Positions 43,289 through 51,832 of a stretch of 64,000 nucleotides of DNA are shown piece after piece; within the stretch, counting starts at the first letter, position 1; every line of letters starts with the position of its first letter. The notes below the pieces were generated by a model that had not been told where the DNA came from, searched no databases, and was given only the letters and a program-made list of their open reading frames with translations. Made by a program: the position numbers and the translations under genes. Source of the DNA: JBGRQA01 sp041725895 (GTDB lineage Bacteria > Bacteroidota > Bacteroidia > Bacteroidales > Marinifilaceae). The stretch is from assembly GCA_041725895.1 (NCBI GenBank), contig JBGRQA010000026.1, positions 25,034 to 89,033 of the forward strand, read 5' to 3'.

Positions 43289-44194
43289 TTAAAATCTTAC
43301 CAGAATGTTGAATCCCAATAGGAAATCCCCATCTGTAAAATCGTTTGTATTTTGTATAACGTTTTTTTGAGGTGTTATCTTGTTGTAATTGGTTGCAAAA
43401 ACCTGAAATACGTGAGTACTGGTTCCTATTTCCAGTCCAAAGGAGAGGTTGTTCTCAGTTTTGAAGTGCAGCTTATTGTATTCTCTAAATTTGGCAATGT
43501 GAAGTGGTTGGTCGTATTCTACGATAAAGGCAGTAGAAGGAGTGATTTTTGCCCGCCCTGAGAAGGTGATGGCTACTTCGTCATGCTCCATTAGAGTATC
43601 AGTTTTGTTGAAATGGGTAAAACTGGGAGCGATTTGTACGGAGAAATCGTCGTTGATTTTGTGGGCAATAATCAATTGACTAAAGTAACTGATGCGGTCC
43701 GAGAAGCTATAGCTACTGCCAAAGGCTGCCTTTTTTCTTGAATCTATGGCAATGTTGCCGTAGAATGCAATGGATACAGGAATTTTATTTGATTCGGTTT
43801 GTTCCAGAAAATGCCATTTGCCATGGAATTCCTGAAGTTTGAAATCCTTGGTATAGCCATATCCTACCATAATATCATCGGTGATTCCATAGTTTAGTCC
43901 CAGTCGTATATTTGAGGGAGCATACAGTCCAAATACGTCCTCAAAGCCATTCTCCACCAGTCCGAATCGATGGTGAATCTGAAATTCGAATTCCTTGGCA
44001 AAGGGAGTTTCAATGGTTTGAGTTTCCAATAGCATGCCTGTCTCGAAAGTGCCCGAAACCGCATCTTCTGATTTGAGAATTGTTTGTCCAATTGCCTTAT
44101 TTTGCATCGTAATAATCAGCAAAAACATCCCTGCACACATTGTAAGGCTTGTCAGAAATCTTAGGAATGAAGGATTTTTCTTATTTTGTTTCAT
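43289..44194 (-). CDS. DUF5777-type outer-membrane beta-barrel protein
   Basis: 301 residues with a long signal region (to about residue 36, ...NKAIGQ) and then alternating beta-strand sequence ending in GDFLLGFNILVRF, a typical C-terminal barrel strand with terminal Phe. It resembles the DUF5777 barrel family of Bacteroidota. No heme motif. Placed among cytochrome genes on the same strand, it may hold or accompany cytochromes in the outer membrane; that is inference from position. Confidence 0.78.
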   Translation of the reverse strand: MKQNKKNPSFLRFLTSLTMCAGMFLLIITMQNKAIGQTILKSEDAVSGTFETGMLLETQTIETPFAKEFEFQIHHRFGLVENGFEDVFGLYAPSNIRLGLNYGITDDIMVGYGYTKDFKLQEFHGKWHFLEQTESNKIPVSIAFYGNIAIDSRKKAAFGSSYSFSDRISYFSQLIIAHKINDDFSVQIAPSFTHFNKTDTLMEHDEVAITFSGRAKITPSTAFIVEYDQPLHIAKFREYNKLHFKTENNLSFGLEIGTSTHVFQVFATNYNKITPQKNVIQNTNDFTDGDFLLGFNILVRF

Positions 44195-44359
44195 GTTTCG
44201 ATTTTTTTATTTTATTCAACAAAATCCGGGAGGTTTGGGCATTCTTGCCTATTTATTACGTATGGGGTGAGTTATTCTATTCATATATCCCATTAGTACT
44301 TCCCTTGGTGTTGTTTTTTTGTGCGTTCTAGCAAAAGCATCTCCTGATCACATAAAAAA

Positions 44360-44722
44360 TCAATCGTTAAGAGCTCCTCGTTGGATCCAGGTTAGAATTA
44401 GTTCCTTTTCGCCAGCGGTAGTGCGAGATTGGTGGGAGCCTTGTTGAAGTATTATGTACAATTTACTTTCCTGAGGATTCTCAGTGTTGATATATTCATC
44501 AATGAGGGAGCTATAAGCATTCTCTGCACGAAGGTCCGGTTCTGTGGTTCCACCGTGGCAATCCAAGCAATTTTTGGTGAAAATGGGTTGAATATCCTGA
44601 CTGAAACTGATGGTTTGCTCAGGTGGTATTTTTTCCGTTTCGATTGTGTCGTATTCACATGCGGAAAAGAAAAGCAGTGCAAAAAGAGCGATCGCCAGAC
44701 CTGAAATGTTCCTTTTTTTCAT
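44360..44722 (-). CDS. Monoheme cytochrome-like lipoprotein
   Basis: 120 residues from the ATG at 44722, which gives a lipoprotein signal with lipobox FSAC (Cys22). A single heme site CLDCHGGT follows the segment SFSQDIQPIFTKNC, the pattern of the small cytochromes found with Planctomycete- and Bacteroidota-type c domains. The C-terminal ILTWIQRGALND is typical of that fold. Probably anchored in the outer membrane. First gene of the minus-strand cytochrome set and divergent from the Crp/Fnr regulator gene. Confidence 0.85.
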   Translation of the reverse strand: MKKRNISGLAIALFALLFFSACEYDTIETEKIPPEQTISFSQDIQPIFTKNCLDCHGGTTEPDLRAENAYSSLIDEYINTENPQESKLYIILQQGSHQSRTTAGEKELILTWIQRGALND

Positions 44723-44881
44723 ATTGTCGGAATTTATGAGATTATGTATTTTTGTCATAGCAGTGCAGTTTGGCGGTCACATTTAAAGTAAGCCTTCATT
44801 GCACCTTACTTAAAGGTAAATAATTGGTGTGTTCATTGGAGGCTTTCTCAAGCGAGATTTATGAATCACAAAAAAGGGATA

Positions 44882-44900
44882 TGTCAATTATTTATCGACA
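44882..44900. promoter_or_regulatory. Candidate operator between cytochrome set and Crp/Fnr gene
   Basis: TGTCAAT-N5-ATCGACA is a 7-bp inverted repeat with one mismatch, with the spacing and size of a Crp/Fnr-type site. It lies in the 333-base divergent region between 44722 (minus) and 45056 (plus). The rest of this region shows nothing else I can name. Confidence 0.4.
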
Positions 44901-45055
44901 TTTGTCTTTGATTTTCATGTGTTTTTCAACTGCTTGATCGATAGCGAGTTGAGGCGAATGCAAGGAAGTGCTTTATTTATAGGGATTTGACTTTGATTTT
45001 TGAGGATTAATTTATATTTTGATATAGAAATTGAACCTTATCAATAAAAATACCT

Positions 45056-45760
45056 ATGGCTAAATTTGCTCGCTCCCAACATTGTACAGACTGCGTTGAT
45101 TGTAATAGGAAATTACCGCTTTTTCAACTGCTCTCGGGTGAGGAATTGGAGACAATGAATCGGAATCGTTTTGAAGTTCGTTTTAAGGTGGGAGAAACCA
45201 TTTTTAAGCAGGGTACCTCGGCAACTCATTTGTTGGTGATCACTTCCGGATTAGCCAAGCTCTATGTGGAAGGTGTTCAGGACCGTCAGTTGATTATTCG
45301 AATTATTCGTCCCTGGGAATTGGTCGGTCATGCAGGTTTGTATTACGATAGTCGGCATCACTATTCTATTGCAGCCTTGGATGAGGTAACTGCATGTTTT
45401 ATCGGAATAGAGGAGTTTAAAGCTTCTTTGAGGAGTAATGCTGAATTTGCCGAGGAATTTATTAAAGCTTATACAAGCAAAGGAATTTTTTCCTACGAAA
45501 AGATGGTGAGTCTTTCCCAAAAGCAAATGCATGGCAGAATTGCGGATGGTTTACTTTATCTTTCTCATAACGTATATGGGGATTCAAGTTTTAATATGCA
45601 TCTTTCTCGTCAGGATTTAGCAGATCTTACAGGGATGTCTAAAGACAGTGCGATTCGGATTTTGAAGGAGTTTCACCATGAGGGGGTAATTGAACTAAAA
45701 GGTCGTAAATTAACAATCCTGAACCCGGATCAACTGGAACACATTAGTGAAACTGGATAG
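45056..45760 (+). CDS. Crp/Fnr-family regulator with N-terminal cysteine cluster
   Basis: 234 residues. The cyclic-nucleotide-binding-like domain (about 20-140) is followed by an HTH_CRP domain (about 155-220, with LSRQDLADLTGMSKDSAIRILKEF as the recognition region). The N-terminus carries Cys10, Cys13 and Cys16 (HCTDCVDC), and Cys114 lies in VTACFIGIEE, a layout like FNR's three N-terminal plus one central cysteine that hold an oxygen- or NO-sensitive [4Fe-4S] cluster. The spacing differs from E. coli FNR. It probably controls the divergent cytochrome genes in response to redox state; this is inference. Confidence 0.88.
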   Translation: MAKFARSQHCTDCVDCNRKLPLFQLLSGEELETMNRNRFEVRFKVGETIFKQGTSATHLLVITSGLAKLYVEGVQDRQLIIRIIRPWELVGHAGLYYDSRHHYSIAALDEVTACFIGIEEFKASLRSNAEFAEEFIKAYTSKGIFSYEKMVSLSQKQMHGRIADGLLYLSHNVYGDSSFNMHLSRQDLADLTGMSKDSAIRILKEFHHEGVIELKGRKLTILNPDQLEHISETG

Positions 45761-45800
45761 AAATCAGGAAACAAAGGGAGGTTGGCCCTCCCTTAATCTG

Positions 45801-46241
45801 TTATTGCAGTTTGAAACGTATTCTCAATACATCGTTTTCATGGCTTGTGGAAACCAGCTTGAACCTTCCTATTTCCGAAGTTTTTTTTACATGATCACCA
45901 ATACACAGGCATTCATCATAATCACCGATTCGTACTATTCTGAAATTTTCTCCTGCATCTACCGGAAGGCGGGAGAGATTGTATTTGATTTCAGCATCAG
46001 CCTTACTGATGAAATTTTCCGAGATATCTAAATTCCGGGCTATAATTTCGTTCACTTTGTTCTCAATGTTCTCCTCCTCTTTCTTTGTAAGCCCTCTAGG
46101 AAATTTGTAATCACATTTTGACTTTTTCTTCTCGATGTGATTGGAGAACGATCGTTCACAATCAAAAAGTCTGACCATGGTTTGGTTCAATATGTGCTCG
46201 GCTGTGTGCATGGGAGGGTAGTATCTCTTTTTTATTGTCAT
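45801..46241 (-). CDS. AlaX-like alanyl-tRNA editing domain protein
   Basis: 146 residues resembling the second additional domain of alanyl/threonyl-tRNA synthetase, as in stand-alone AlaX editing proteins. Zinc ligands are visible as H12-x3-H16 (MHTAEHIL) and C113-x3-H117 (CLCIGDHV; usual form CGGTH). It would hydrolyse tRNA mischarged with Ser or Gly. It is small for the family and the CGGTH motif is altered, so the substrate may differ. It is convergent with the Crp/Fnr gene and divergent from the dlt-like cassette. Confidence 0.8.
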   Translation of the reverse strand: MTIKKRYYPPMHTAEHILNQTMVRLFDCERSFSNHIEKKKSKCDYKFPRGLTKKEEENIENKVNEIIARNLDISENFISKADAEIKYNLSRLPVDAGENFRIVRIGDYDECLCIGDHVKKTSEIGRFKLVSTSHENDVLRIRFKLQ

Positions 46242-46471
46242 TATAATATTTATTGGATAAAAATTTTTTTTGTTTTGAATCTATTGTTCGTAAGCGTCGA
46301 TATCTTTTTGATTATTTATATGTTAAAATTAGAGAAAGATTCGGTTTTCGTTTTAAAATTAGTTCTTCAATAAATAAATGTAAAAATATTTCAAGAAAAG
46401 ATACGTGTGGGATCCTGTTCTGTTGTCATGTACTTGTTAATTCCCAGAAAGGAATTTGTGGGATAGCAGAG

Positions 46472-46499
46472 AACAAACTTTGTTTGTTATGTATACATA
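46472..46499. promoter_or_regulatory. Adjacent palindromes upstream of the adenylation gene
   Basis: AACAAAC-TTT-GTTTGTT (46472-46488) is a perfect 7-bp inverted repeat, abutted by TATGTATACATA (46488-46499), a perfect 12-base palindrome, 15 bases before the ATG at 46514. Possible operator or RNA hairpins; no regulator is identified. Confidence 0.35.
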
Positions 46500-46513
46500 A
46501 AATGTAATGAGTT

Positions 46514-47998
46514 ATGATTCACAGGATTATTGAATCCTTTTGGAAAAATTCAAATCGGAATGCTTTCTGTATCCAGGGGGAGTACTATACCTATGCCGAC
46601 CTGGAAAAGCGGGTGAGTGCTATTATTTCGCTAATAGATCTTAATAAATATTCCAGAGGGAGCGAATGCATTGGTATTTTAGAGCAAAATGATATTCAGA
46701 CCTACGCTTCCCTATTAGCAGTTTTGATTTCTGGCAATACTTATGTTGTTTTAAATCCACATAATCCGATCTCTCGTAATCAAACCATAATTCGTTCTAC
46801 GAAATTGAGGTTGATCCTTAGCTCTGTATCGAACGAATTACTATCAGATTTACCCAATGATGTGAATTGGTATTGTACACAGGATTGTAAGGAGGGTAGC
46901 CGATGTAGTCAAAGACTTGTTAATGAGGATCAGAATGCTTATATAATTTTTACATCGGGGAGTACAGGAACCCCAAAAGGGGTTCCCATTTCACATAAGA
47001 ACCTGAATGCCTTTTACAAATCCTATTCTGCCCTGGGATTTAACTTGGATGAAGAGGATCGAATGCTTCAAATGTTTGATCTTTGCTTTGATGTTTCTGT
47101 TGTATCCACCCTTTTCCCTCTAACTATTGGAGCTTGTGTATATACTGTACCTATGGAAGGGATAAAATATCCACATGTATATGAACTTTTAGAAGACGAG
47201 GAGATTACTTTTGCCGCAATACCACCGTCTTTACTCACCTTTCTACAACCCTATTTTGAGGAGATCGATTTTCCGAAATTGAAATATTTGATTCTTACAG
47301 CTGAGGCGTCCAATTGTGACTTGATCAAGCGTTTCGGACCATCTATACCCAATGCTAGTATTGTAAACCTATATGGACCAACTGAAGCTACGATATACTG
47401 TATGTCGTATGAATATGACCCCGAAAAGGTGAAACATCATAATGGGATGATGGCCATCGGCAAATCCTTTGATCAGATGGATACCATTATTGTTGATCAA
47501 CAAGATCGCATCCTTCCCGCCGGAGAGATGGGAGAATTATGTATCGCCGGACTTCAATTAATGGAGGGGTATTGGGAAGATCCTGAAAAATCTGCTGAAG
47601 TATTCGTTGAAATAGGAACGGAAATGGGGCCAAAACGTTTCTACCGTTCAGGAGATCTTTGCTATGTAGATCGTGATGGTTGCACGATGTATTGTGGGCG
47701 GAAAGATTACCAGGTTCAAGTAAACGGATTTCGCGTAGAGTTAAGCGAAATTGAAAATACTGTTCGTAAATACTATGACGAAGGAAGCAATGTGGTTATT
47801 CCCAAAACTAATTCTTTGGGGAATACCGAATTGCATCTTTTCCTGGAAAAATTTTCAGGAGATAAAGAGGATGTCGCTTCCTTTCTAAACGAACATTTAC
47901 CACCCTACATGTGTCCCAAGAAGATACATCTTCAATCCAATTTTCCCTTAAATAATAGTGGAAAAATCGATCGGAAGAAATTACAATCAATTATTTAA
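46514..47998 (+). CDS. DltA-like amino-acid adenylation enzyme
   Basis: 494 residues, a stand-alone adenylate-forming enzyme of DltA/NRPS A-domain size. Motifs: IIFTSGSTGTPKGVPISHKN (core A3; P-loop), NLYGPTEATIYCM (A5), GELCIAGLQLMEGYW, FYRSGDLCYVDRDG (A7), GRKDYQVQVNGFRVELSEIE (A8) and the catalytic Lys in NNSGKIDRKKL (A10). It activates an amino acid with ATP and loads the carrier protein encoded directly downstream. In DltA a Cys in the FLFCGEE segment contacts D-Ala; here the segment reads LILTAEA, so the amino acid may not be D-Ala. First gene of a four-gene cassette. Confidence 0.88.
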   Translation: MIHRIIESFWKNSNRNAFCIQGEYYTYADLEKRVSAIISLIDLNKYSRGSECIGILEQNDIQTYASLLAVLISGNTYVVLNPHNPISRNQTIIRSTKLRLILSSVSNELLSDLPNDVNWYCTQDCKEGSRCSQRLVNEDQNAYIIFTSGSTGTPKGVPISHKNLNAFYKSYSALGFNLDEEDRMLQMFDLCFDVSVVSTLFPLTIGACVYTVPMEGIKYPHVYELLEDEEITFAAIPPSLLTFLQPYFEEIDFPKLKYLILTAEASNCDLIKRFGPSIPNASIVNLYGPTEATIYCMSYEYDPEKVKHHNGMMAIGKSFDQMDTIIVDQQDRILPAGEMGELCIAGLQLMEGYWEDPEKSAEVFVEIGTEMGPKRFYRSGDLCYVDRDGCTMYCGRKDYQVQVNGFRVELSEIENTVRKYYDEGSNVVIPKTNSLGNTELHLFLEKFSGDKEDVASFLNEHLPPYMCPKKIHLQSNFPLNNSGKIDRKKLQSII

Positions 47999-48005
47999 AT
48001 ATTTA

Positions 48006-48254
48006 ATGATGGAATTACAAGAAATATTACAACAGGTTACTGAGATTTTTAGAAGCGTATTGCAAAAACCGGAATTGATACTTGAAGAAGATACCACCGC
48101 TGCTGATGTTGATGGATGGGATTCTTTGTCCAATATTCAATTGATTACTTCGGTTGAGAAGCACTTTGGCATAAAATTCAAGCTGAGAGAGATATTGAAA
48201 TTAAAGAATGTTGGTGAACTGTGTACCAGTGTCCAAAAAAAAGTGGAAGATTAG
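48006..48254 (+). CDS. Acyl/peptidyl carrier protein (DltC-like)
   Basis: 82 residues from the ATG at 48006, 7 bases after the adenylation gene; the next codon is also ATG. The phosphopantetheine site is Ser40 in DVDGWDSLSNI. Small, acidic, helical, as expected for DltC or a PCP. It carries the activated amino acid as a thioester to the membrane MBOAT protein. A longer in-frame start at 47958 would overlap the adenylation gene and is not needed. Confidence 0.92.
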   Translation: MMELQEILQQVTEIFRSVLQKPELILEEDTTAADVDGWDSLSNIQLITSVEKHFGIKFKLREILKLKNVGELCTSVQKKVED

Positions 48255-48257
48255 TCT

Positions 48258-49697
48258 ATGGTTTTTAATTCCTTTGCATTTGCTTTGCTTTTTGTAGTAA
48301 CGCTTGTGCTGAATTACAGTATTCCTGCCCGGTATCGGGTGGGTTTACTTTTGTGTAGTAGTTCGATATTTATTGGTTTTTATCATCTTGGATTCCTCGC
48401 AGTAGCTTTGGGAATAGCCACTTTAAGTTTCCTTTTAGGAAGATGGATTGACAGTAAGAAAGAGGAAAAAACTCGGATGTATGTTTTTCGTATCAGTGTT
48501 TTTTCCCATCTGATTTTACTTGGCTTTTTTAAGTATATTGGTTTTTTGGATCAGAATATTGGATATTTGATTCAACTTGTAGGAGGGAATTATTCATCCC
48601 TGCTAACAGATATATTTCTACCCCTGGGAATTTCGTTTTATACTTTCCAATCTATTTCCTATTTAGTTGAAATCTATTGGGAGGAGATTGAGCCGGAGAA
48701 GAGCTATACAGATTTTCTTTTGTATATGCTTTTCTTTATGAAGTTTCTTTCAGGGCCAATTGAAAGGCCTCAGGATTTTATCCCGCAGTTGAAACAAAAA
48801 TTGGAATTTGATTATGAGAAGGTGAGCTTTGGAGTCAAATTAATGTGTATTGGTTTCTTTAAGAAATTAGTTATTGCCGATCGATTGGCTCCGGTTTTAA
48901 ATGACGTGTTTGGCTCCGTTCAGGACTATTCCGGAGCTCAGTTACTTATGGCTACATTACTTTATCCGTTGCAACTGTATGCTGATTTCTCGGGTTATAC
49001 CGACATTGCCATAGGAGGTGCATCAATGTTAGGGTTTCAGCTTTCACCTAATTTTAACCGACCTTTTCTGGCCAAGAGCATCACTGATTTTTGGCGTCGC
49101 TGGCACATGAGCCTTTCTTTTTGGGTAAGGGACTACATATACGAGCCACTGGCTGCCGAAAAGAGATATTGGGGCATCTGGGGAATTCTTTTTTCTCTTT
49201 TTGTGACCTTTATTCTTCTCGGTTTGTGGCATGGAGGAAACTGGAATTTTGTTATCTATGGTGCCATTCAGGGGCTGGTAATCTGTTATGAAATGAAGTT
49301 TGGAAGCCTTCGGAAACGGTTCGGGCAATGGTTTCCCAACTCTGTTCGATCCTTTTATGGAGTTGTTCGCACCTATCTTATTTTTAGCTTCTCCTTGCTA
49401 TTTTTCCGTCTGGCAGAATTCTCTGACGTTGCTTATATGATCCAAAATTTCGGAGCCGGAATACAGACCAATTTGCATGAACTTAATTTGGGGTTGTTTG
49501 ACCATGATTTAATTGTTTTGGCGGTTGCAGTGGTTCTGATGTTTAGTTATGAGAGTGCTAACGCTCGTGTGGATCTTTTACGATGGTTGGATCAAAAACC
49601 CGCCAAACTACGCTGGGCCTGCTATTACGCAATGGTTATTATAATTTTTGCCTTTGGAGAATTCGGTACAAAGGATTTTATTTATTTTCAATTCTAA
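48258..49697 (+). CDS. MBOAT O-acyltransferase (DltB/AlgI-like)
   Basis: 479 residues with about 11-12 membrane helices. The N-terminal FNSFAFALLFVVTLVLNYSIPARYR and LLLCSSSIFIGFYHLGF are typical of the AlgI/DltB group. FLPLGISFYTFQSISYLVEIYW, KFLSGPIERPQDF, YADFSGYTDIAIGGASMLGF and FWRRWHMSLSFWVRDYIYEP are family hallmarks. The likely catalytic His325 lies in GLWHGGNWNF. It transfers an acyl or aminoacyl group from the carrier protein across the inner membrane to a surface polymer. Starts 3 bases after the carrier gene. Confidence 0.92.
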   Translation: MVFNSFAFALLFVVTLVLNYSIPARYRVGLLLCSSSIFIGFYHLGFLAVALGIATLSFLLGRWIDSKKEEKTRMYVFRISVFSHLILLGFFKYIGFLDQNIGYLIQLVGGNYSSLLTDIFLPLGISFYTFQSISYLVEIYWEEIEPEKSYTDFLLYMLFFMKFLSGPIERPQDFIPQLKQKLEFDYEKVSFGVKLMCIGFFKKLVIADRLAPVLNDVFGSVQDYSGAQLLMATLLYPLQLYADFSGYTDIAIGGASMLGFQLSPNFNRPFLAKSITDFWRRWHMSLSFWVRDYIYEPLAAEKRYWGIWGILFSLFVTFILLGLWHGGNWNFVIYGAIQGLVICYEMKFGSLRKRFGQWFPNSVRSFYGVVRTYLIFSFSLLFFRLAEFSDVAYMIQNFGAGIQTNLHELNLGLFDHDLIVLAVAVVLMFSYESANARVDLLRWLDQKPAKLRWACYYAMVIIIFAFGEFGTKDFIYFQF

Positions 49698-49756
49698 GCA
49701 GGCTATCGAATCTTAAAATATGAACGGTACTTCTGTACAATACATTAATTCAGGTT

Positions 49757-50755
49757 ATGAAAAAAGTAAATTTTGGGACTTTTCTTAAGAAGGTAATTCT
49801 TTTTTTGATTCCCGTCTTCATTCTCGTTTCATGTTATTTTATCTGTGATCCTTTCAAGGTGTTGAAAAATTATCAGTCCTACTCTAATAATCCGGTGGTT
49901 TTGAACCAAGGGTACATTTGCTGGCAAAATTATTTGAATCGCAGAGATAGCCTAAAATATGATTCCTATATTTTAGGGAATTCCTGTACAATGGCCTATC
50001 AATCTGGAGATTGGGCTGAGTTTTTGTCTGATGCTAAACCAGTAAGGCTTTTTGGTAGTTCCGAGTCACTTCAATCTATTTTGCTTAAATTAAGAGCTTT
50101 GGATAAAGATGAGGTGAGGATTAACAATGTTTTATTGCTTCTGGATAGGGGAACCCTACAAAAAATCACTTCCCCATTAAGTCATTCCAGAATTTTGCAC
50201 CCGAAGGTTTGTGGTTCCGGTGTTTTCGAGTTTCAAAAGGTCTTTTTCTCTGCCTTTATTAATCCCCAATTTTTGATTCCTTTTCTTGATTATAGGTTGT
50301 TCGGAACATATCGTTCCTACATGAAGGGGATAATTGAGGTTAGAGATGAACATCGAAATGAATTGACAAATGATATCATTAACCCAAGGGAGGAAGAAAT
50401 TGCTCTTTTAGGGGATAAATACTGGGAAAAGCATCGGAAGGAGTTTCCTGAAAGAGACGGGATTGAGCGTATTTATGAGCCTTCGGTCGGAAAAAAGCAG
50501 GAAGATATGTTACGCGAGATTAGTATGATACTCAAACAGCATAATACGAATTATAGAATCGTAATTAATCCGGAGTACAAGCAGTATCGACTCAACCCTA
50601 TGGATTTTGAGAAATTGAAACAAATTTTCGGGGAGGATTCTGTTTTTGATTTTTCCGGAGTGAATGATTATACGGATAATCCTAAAAATTTTTACGAGAA
50701 GTCGCATTATCGACCTCTCTTGGGAAGAATGATTTTGAAGGAGATTTACAATTAA
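49757..50755 (+). CDS. SGNH-like membrane-anchored protein (DltD-like position)
   Basis: 332 residues with one N-terminal membrane helix (about 11-30), so most of the protein is periplasmic. GNSCTMA (Gly74-Asn75-Ser76) is placed like the nucleophile block of SGNH/DltD proteins, and His317 in EKSHYRPLLG is placed like their catalytic His. Overall similarity to DltD is otherwise low. By position (after A, carrier and MBOAT genes) it could complete the transfer of the aminoacyl group to the acceptor. Last gene of the cassette, followed by a terminator. Confidence 0.75.
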   Translation: MKKVNFGTFLKKVILFLIPVFILVSCYFICDPFKVLKNYQSYSNNPVVLNQGYICWQNYLNRRDSLKYDSYILGNSCTMAYQSGDWAEFLSDAKPVRLFGSSESLQSILLKLRALDKDEVRINNVLLLLDRGTLQKITSPLSHSRILHPKVCGSGVFEFQKVFFSAFINPQFLIPFLDYRLFGTYRSYMKGIIEVRDEHRNELTNDIINPREEEIALLGDKYWEKHRKEFPERDGIERIYEPSVGKKQEDMLREISMILKQHNTNYRIVINPEYKQYRLNPMDFEKLKQIFGEDSVFDFSGVNDYTDNPKNFYEKSHYRPLLGRMILKEIYN

Positions 50756-50761
50756 ATTTAT

Positions 50762-50802
50762 AAAAAACGGCTGGATTGTTCAGAGAACACCAGCCGTTTT
50801 TT
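50762..50802. terminator. Bidirectional terminator between the dlt-like cassette and the CobW gene
   Basis: AAAAAACGGCTGG (50762-50774) pairs perfectly with CCAGCCGTTTTTT (50790-50802). A and T ends allow it to act in both directions for the convergent genes on either side. Confidence 0.92.
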
Positions 50803-51775
50803 AATTACTTAACTCTTCCAGGTTTTTCTGAATGATCTCTTTGTTCAACTGCTTTCCGATGATTACCAGCTGGCTAATTCTTTCTTCCGAATTGTCCCAG
50901 GGACGACCAACATTGGCTTGAATTCTTGTGTGGACCGATTGAACTAAAATGCGATTGGATACACCTTTGAAATCCACAATTCCTTTTACTCGGTAAATGG
51001 TTTCGGGATTGAATTGTAGGAAAGCTTCCAGCCATAAGGCAAATGCTTCCTGATTTAATGGCTTTTTCAATGAAAAGCAATGAGCTTCGATGCCATGATT
51101 GTCTGGTTTTGGACCGGATGTATCTTTTTGTTTATTGGCTACATTAAGTACAAACCGATAGATGTTGGCCATGTTGTATGCCTCAACCCCAATAATTTGG
51201 TGGTTGTTGATGTCTGAAAAAGATGTAGTGTACAAGCGTGCTTGCGAATTCATTTCGCTTAATAATTCAGAGAGATCCTTTTGTTCCTTAGGGGAAATCA
51301 AATCGATTTTATTGAGAAGGAGGGTATCGGCTGTTGCGATTTGTTTTGCGGTTACCTCCTCCTTTTCCAGGTTGGTTTTGACATGTTCTGCATCCACCAG
51401 GCAAACTACACTATCCAGCTGGAATTGGGCTTTGATCTGAAAATCGGTAACAAAGGGTGCTATAATACTGCCAGGATTGGCAATGCCTGTTGTTTCGATC
51501 AGGAGATGATTGAATCCCAGACCGGAGCTTAGAAGTTTCTGCAAGACCTGGTACAGTTCAGCATTTAAACTACAGCAAATGCAGCCATTACTTAGCTCGA
51601 AGATGTCTTCGTTCTTGACATTGGTTACCAATTCTGAATCGATATTTGTTGCCCCAAATTCATTTTCAATAATGGCGAATTTTTTATTGGGGTATTTTTT
51701 AATGAGGTTGTTCAGTAGGGTAGTTTTCCCGGACCCTAAAAATCCGGTGATAACGGTAACAGGAATTTTACTCAT
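50801..51775 (-). CDS. CobW/P47K-family GTPase (metallochaperone)
   Basis: 324 residues from the ATG at 51775 (MSKIPVTVITGFLGSGKTTLL), the usual N-terminus; an in-frame ATG 21 bases upstream is less likely. P-loop GFLGSGKTT, the metal-binding GCICCSL (CXCC), LLIETTGIANPG and LLNKIDLI (G4) are present, and a C-terminal CobW_C-type domain follows (EAHCFSLKKPLN). The family delivers Zn or other metals to client enzymes using GTP. Client unknown. It ends in the shared bidirectional terminator. Confidence 0.92.
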   Translation of the reverse strand: MSKIPVTVITGFLGSGKTTLLNNLIKKYPNKKFAIIENEFGATNIDSELVTNVKNEDIFELSNGCICCSLNAELYQVLQKLLSSGLGFNHLLIETTGIANPGSIIAPFVTDFQIKAQFQLDSVVCLVDAEHVKTNLEKEEVTAKQIATADTLLLNKIDLISPKEQKDLSELLSEMNSQARLYTTSFSDINNHQIIGVEAYNMANIYRFVLNVANKQKDTSGPKPDNHGIEAHCFSLKKPLNQEAFALWLEAFLQFNPETIYRVKGIVDFKGVSNRILVQSVHTRIQANVGRPWDNSEERISQLVIIGKQLNKEIIQKNLEELSN

Positions 51776-51832
51776 GGTGCGTTTTTTTGAAAGCATAGGG
51801 GAGAAATCCCAATGCTTTTGAAAATGTTGAGA

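Noticed and set aside
46253..46507. Possible DltX-like small gene upstream of the adenylation gene
   Set aside because: Sequence is Cys- and basic-rich without a membrane helix or the FPY-type C-terminus of DltX, and it crosses the palindromes.
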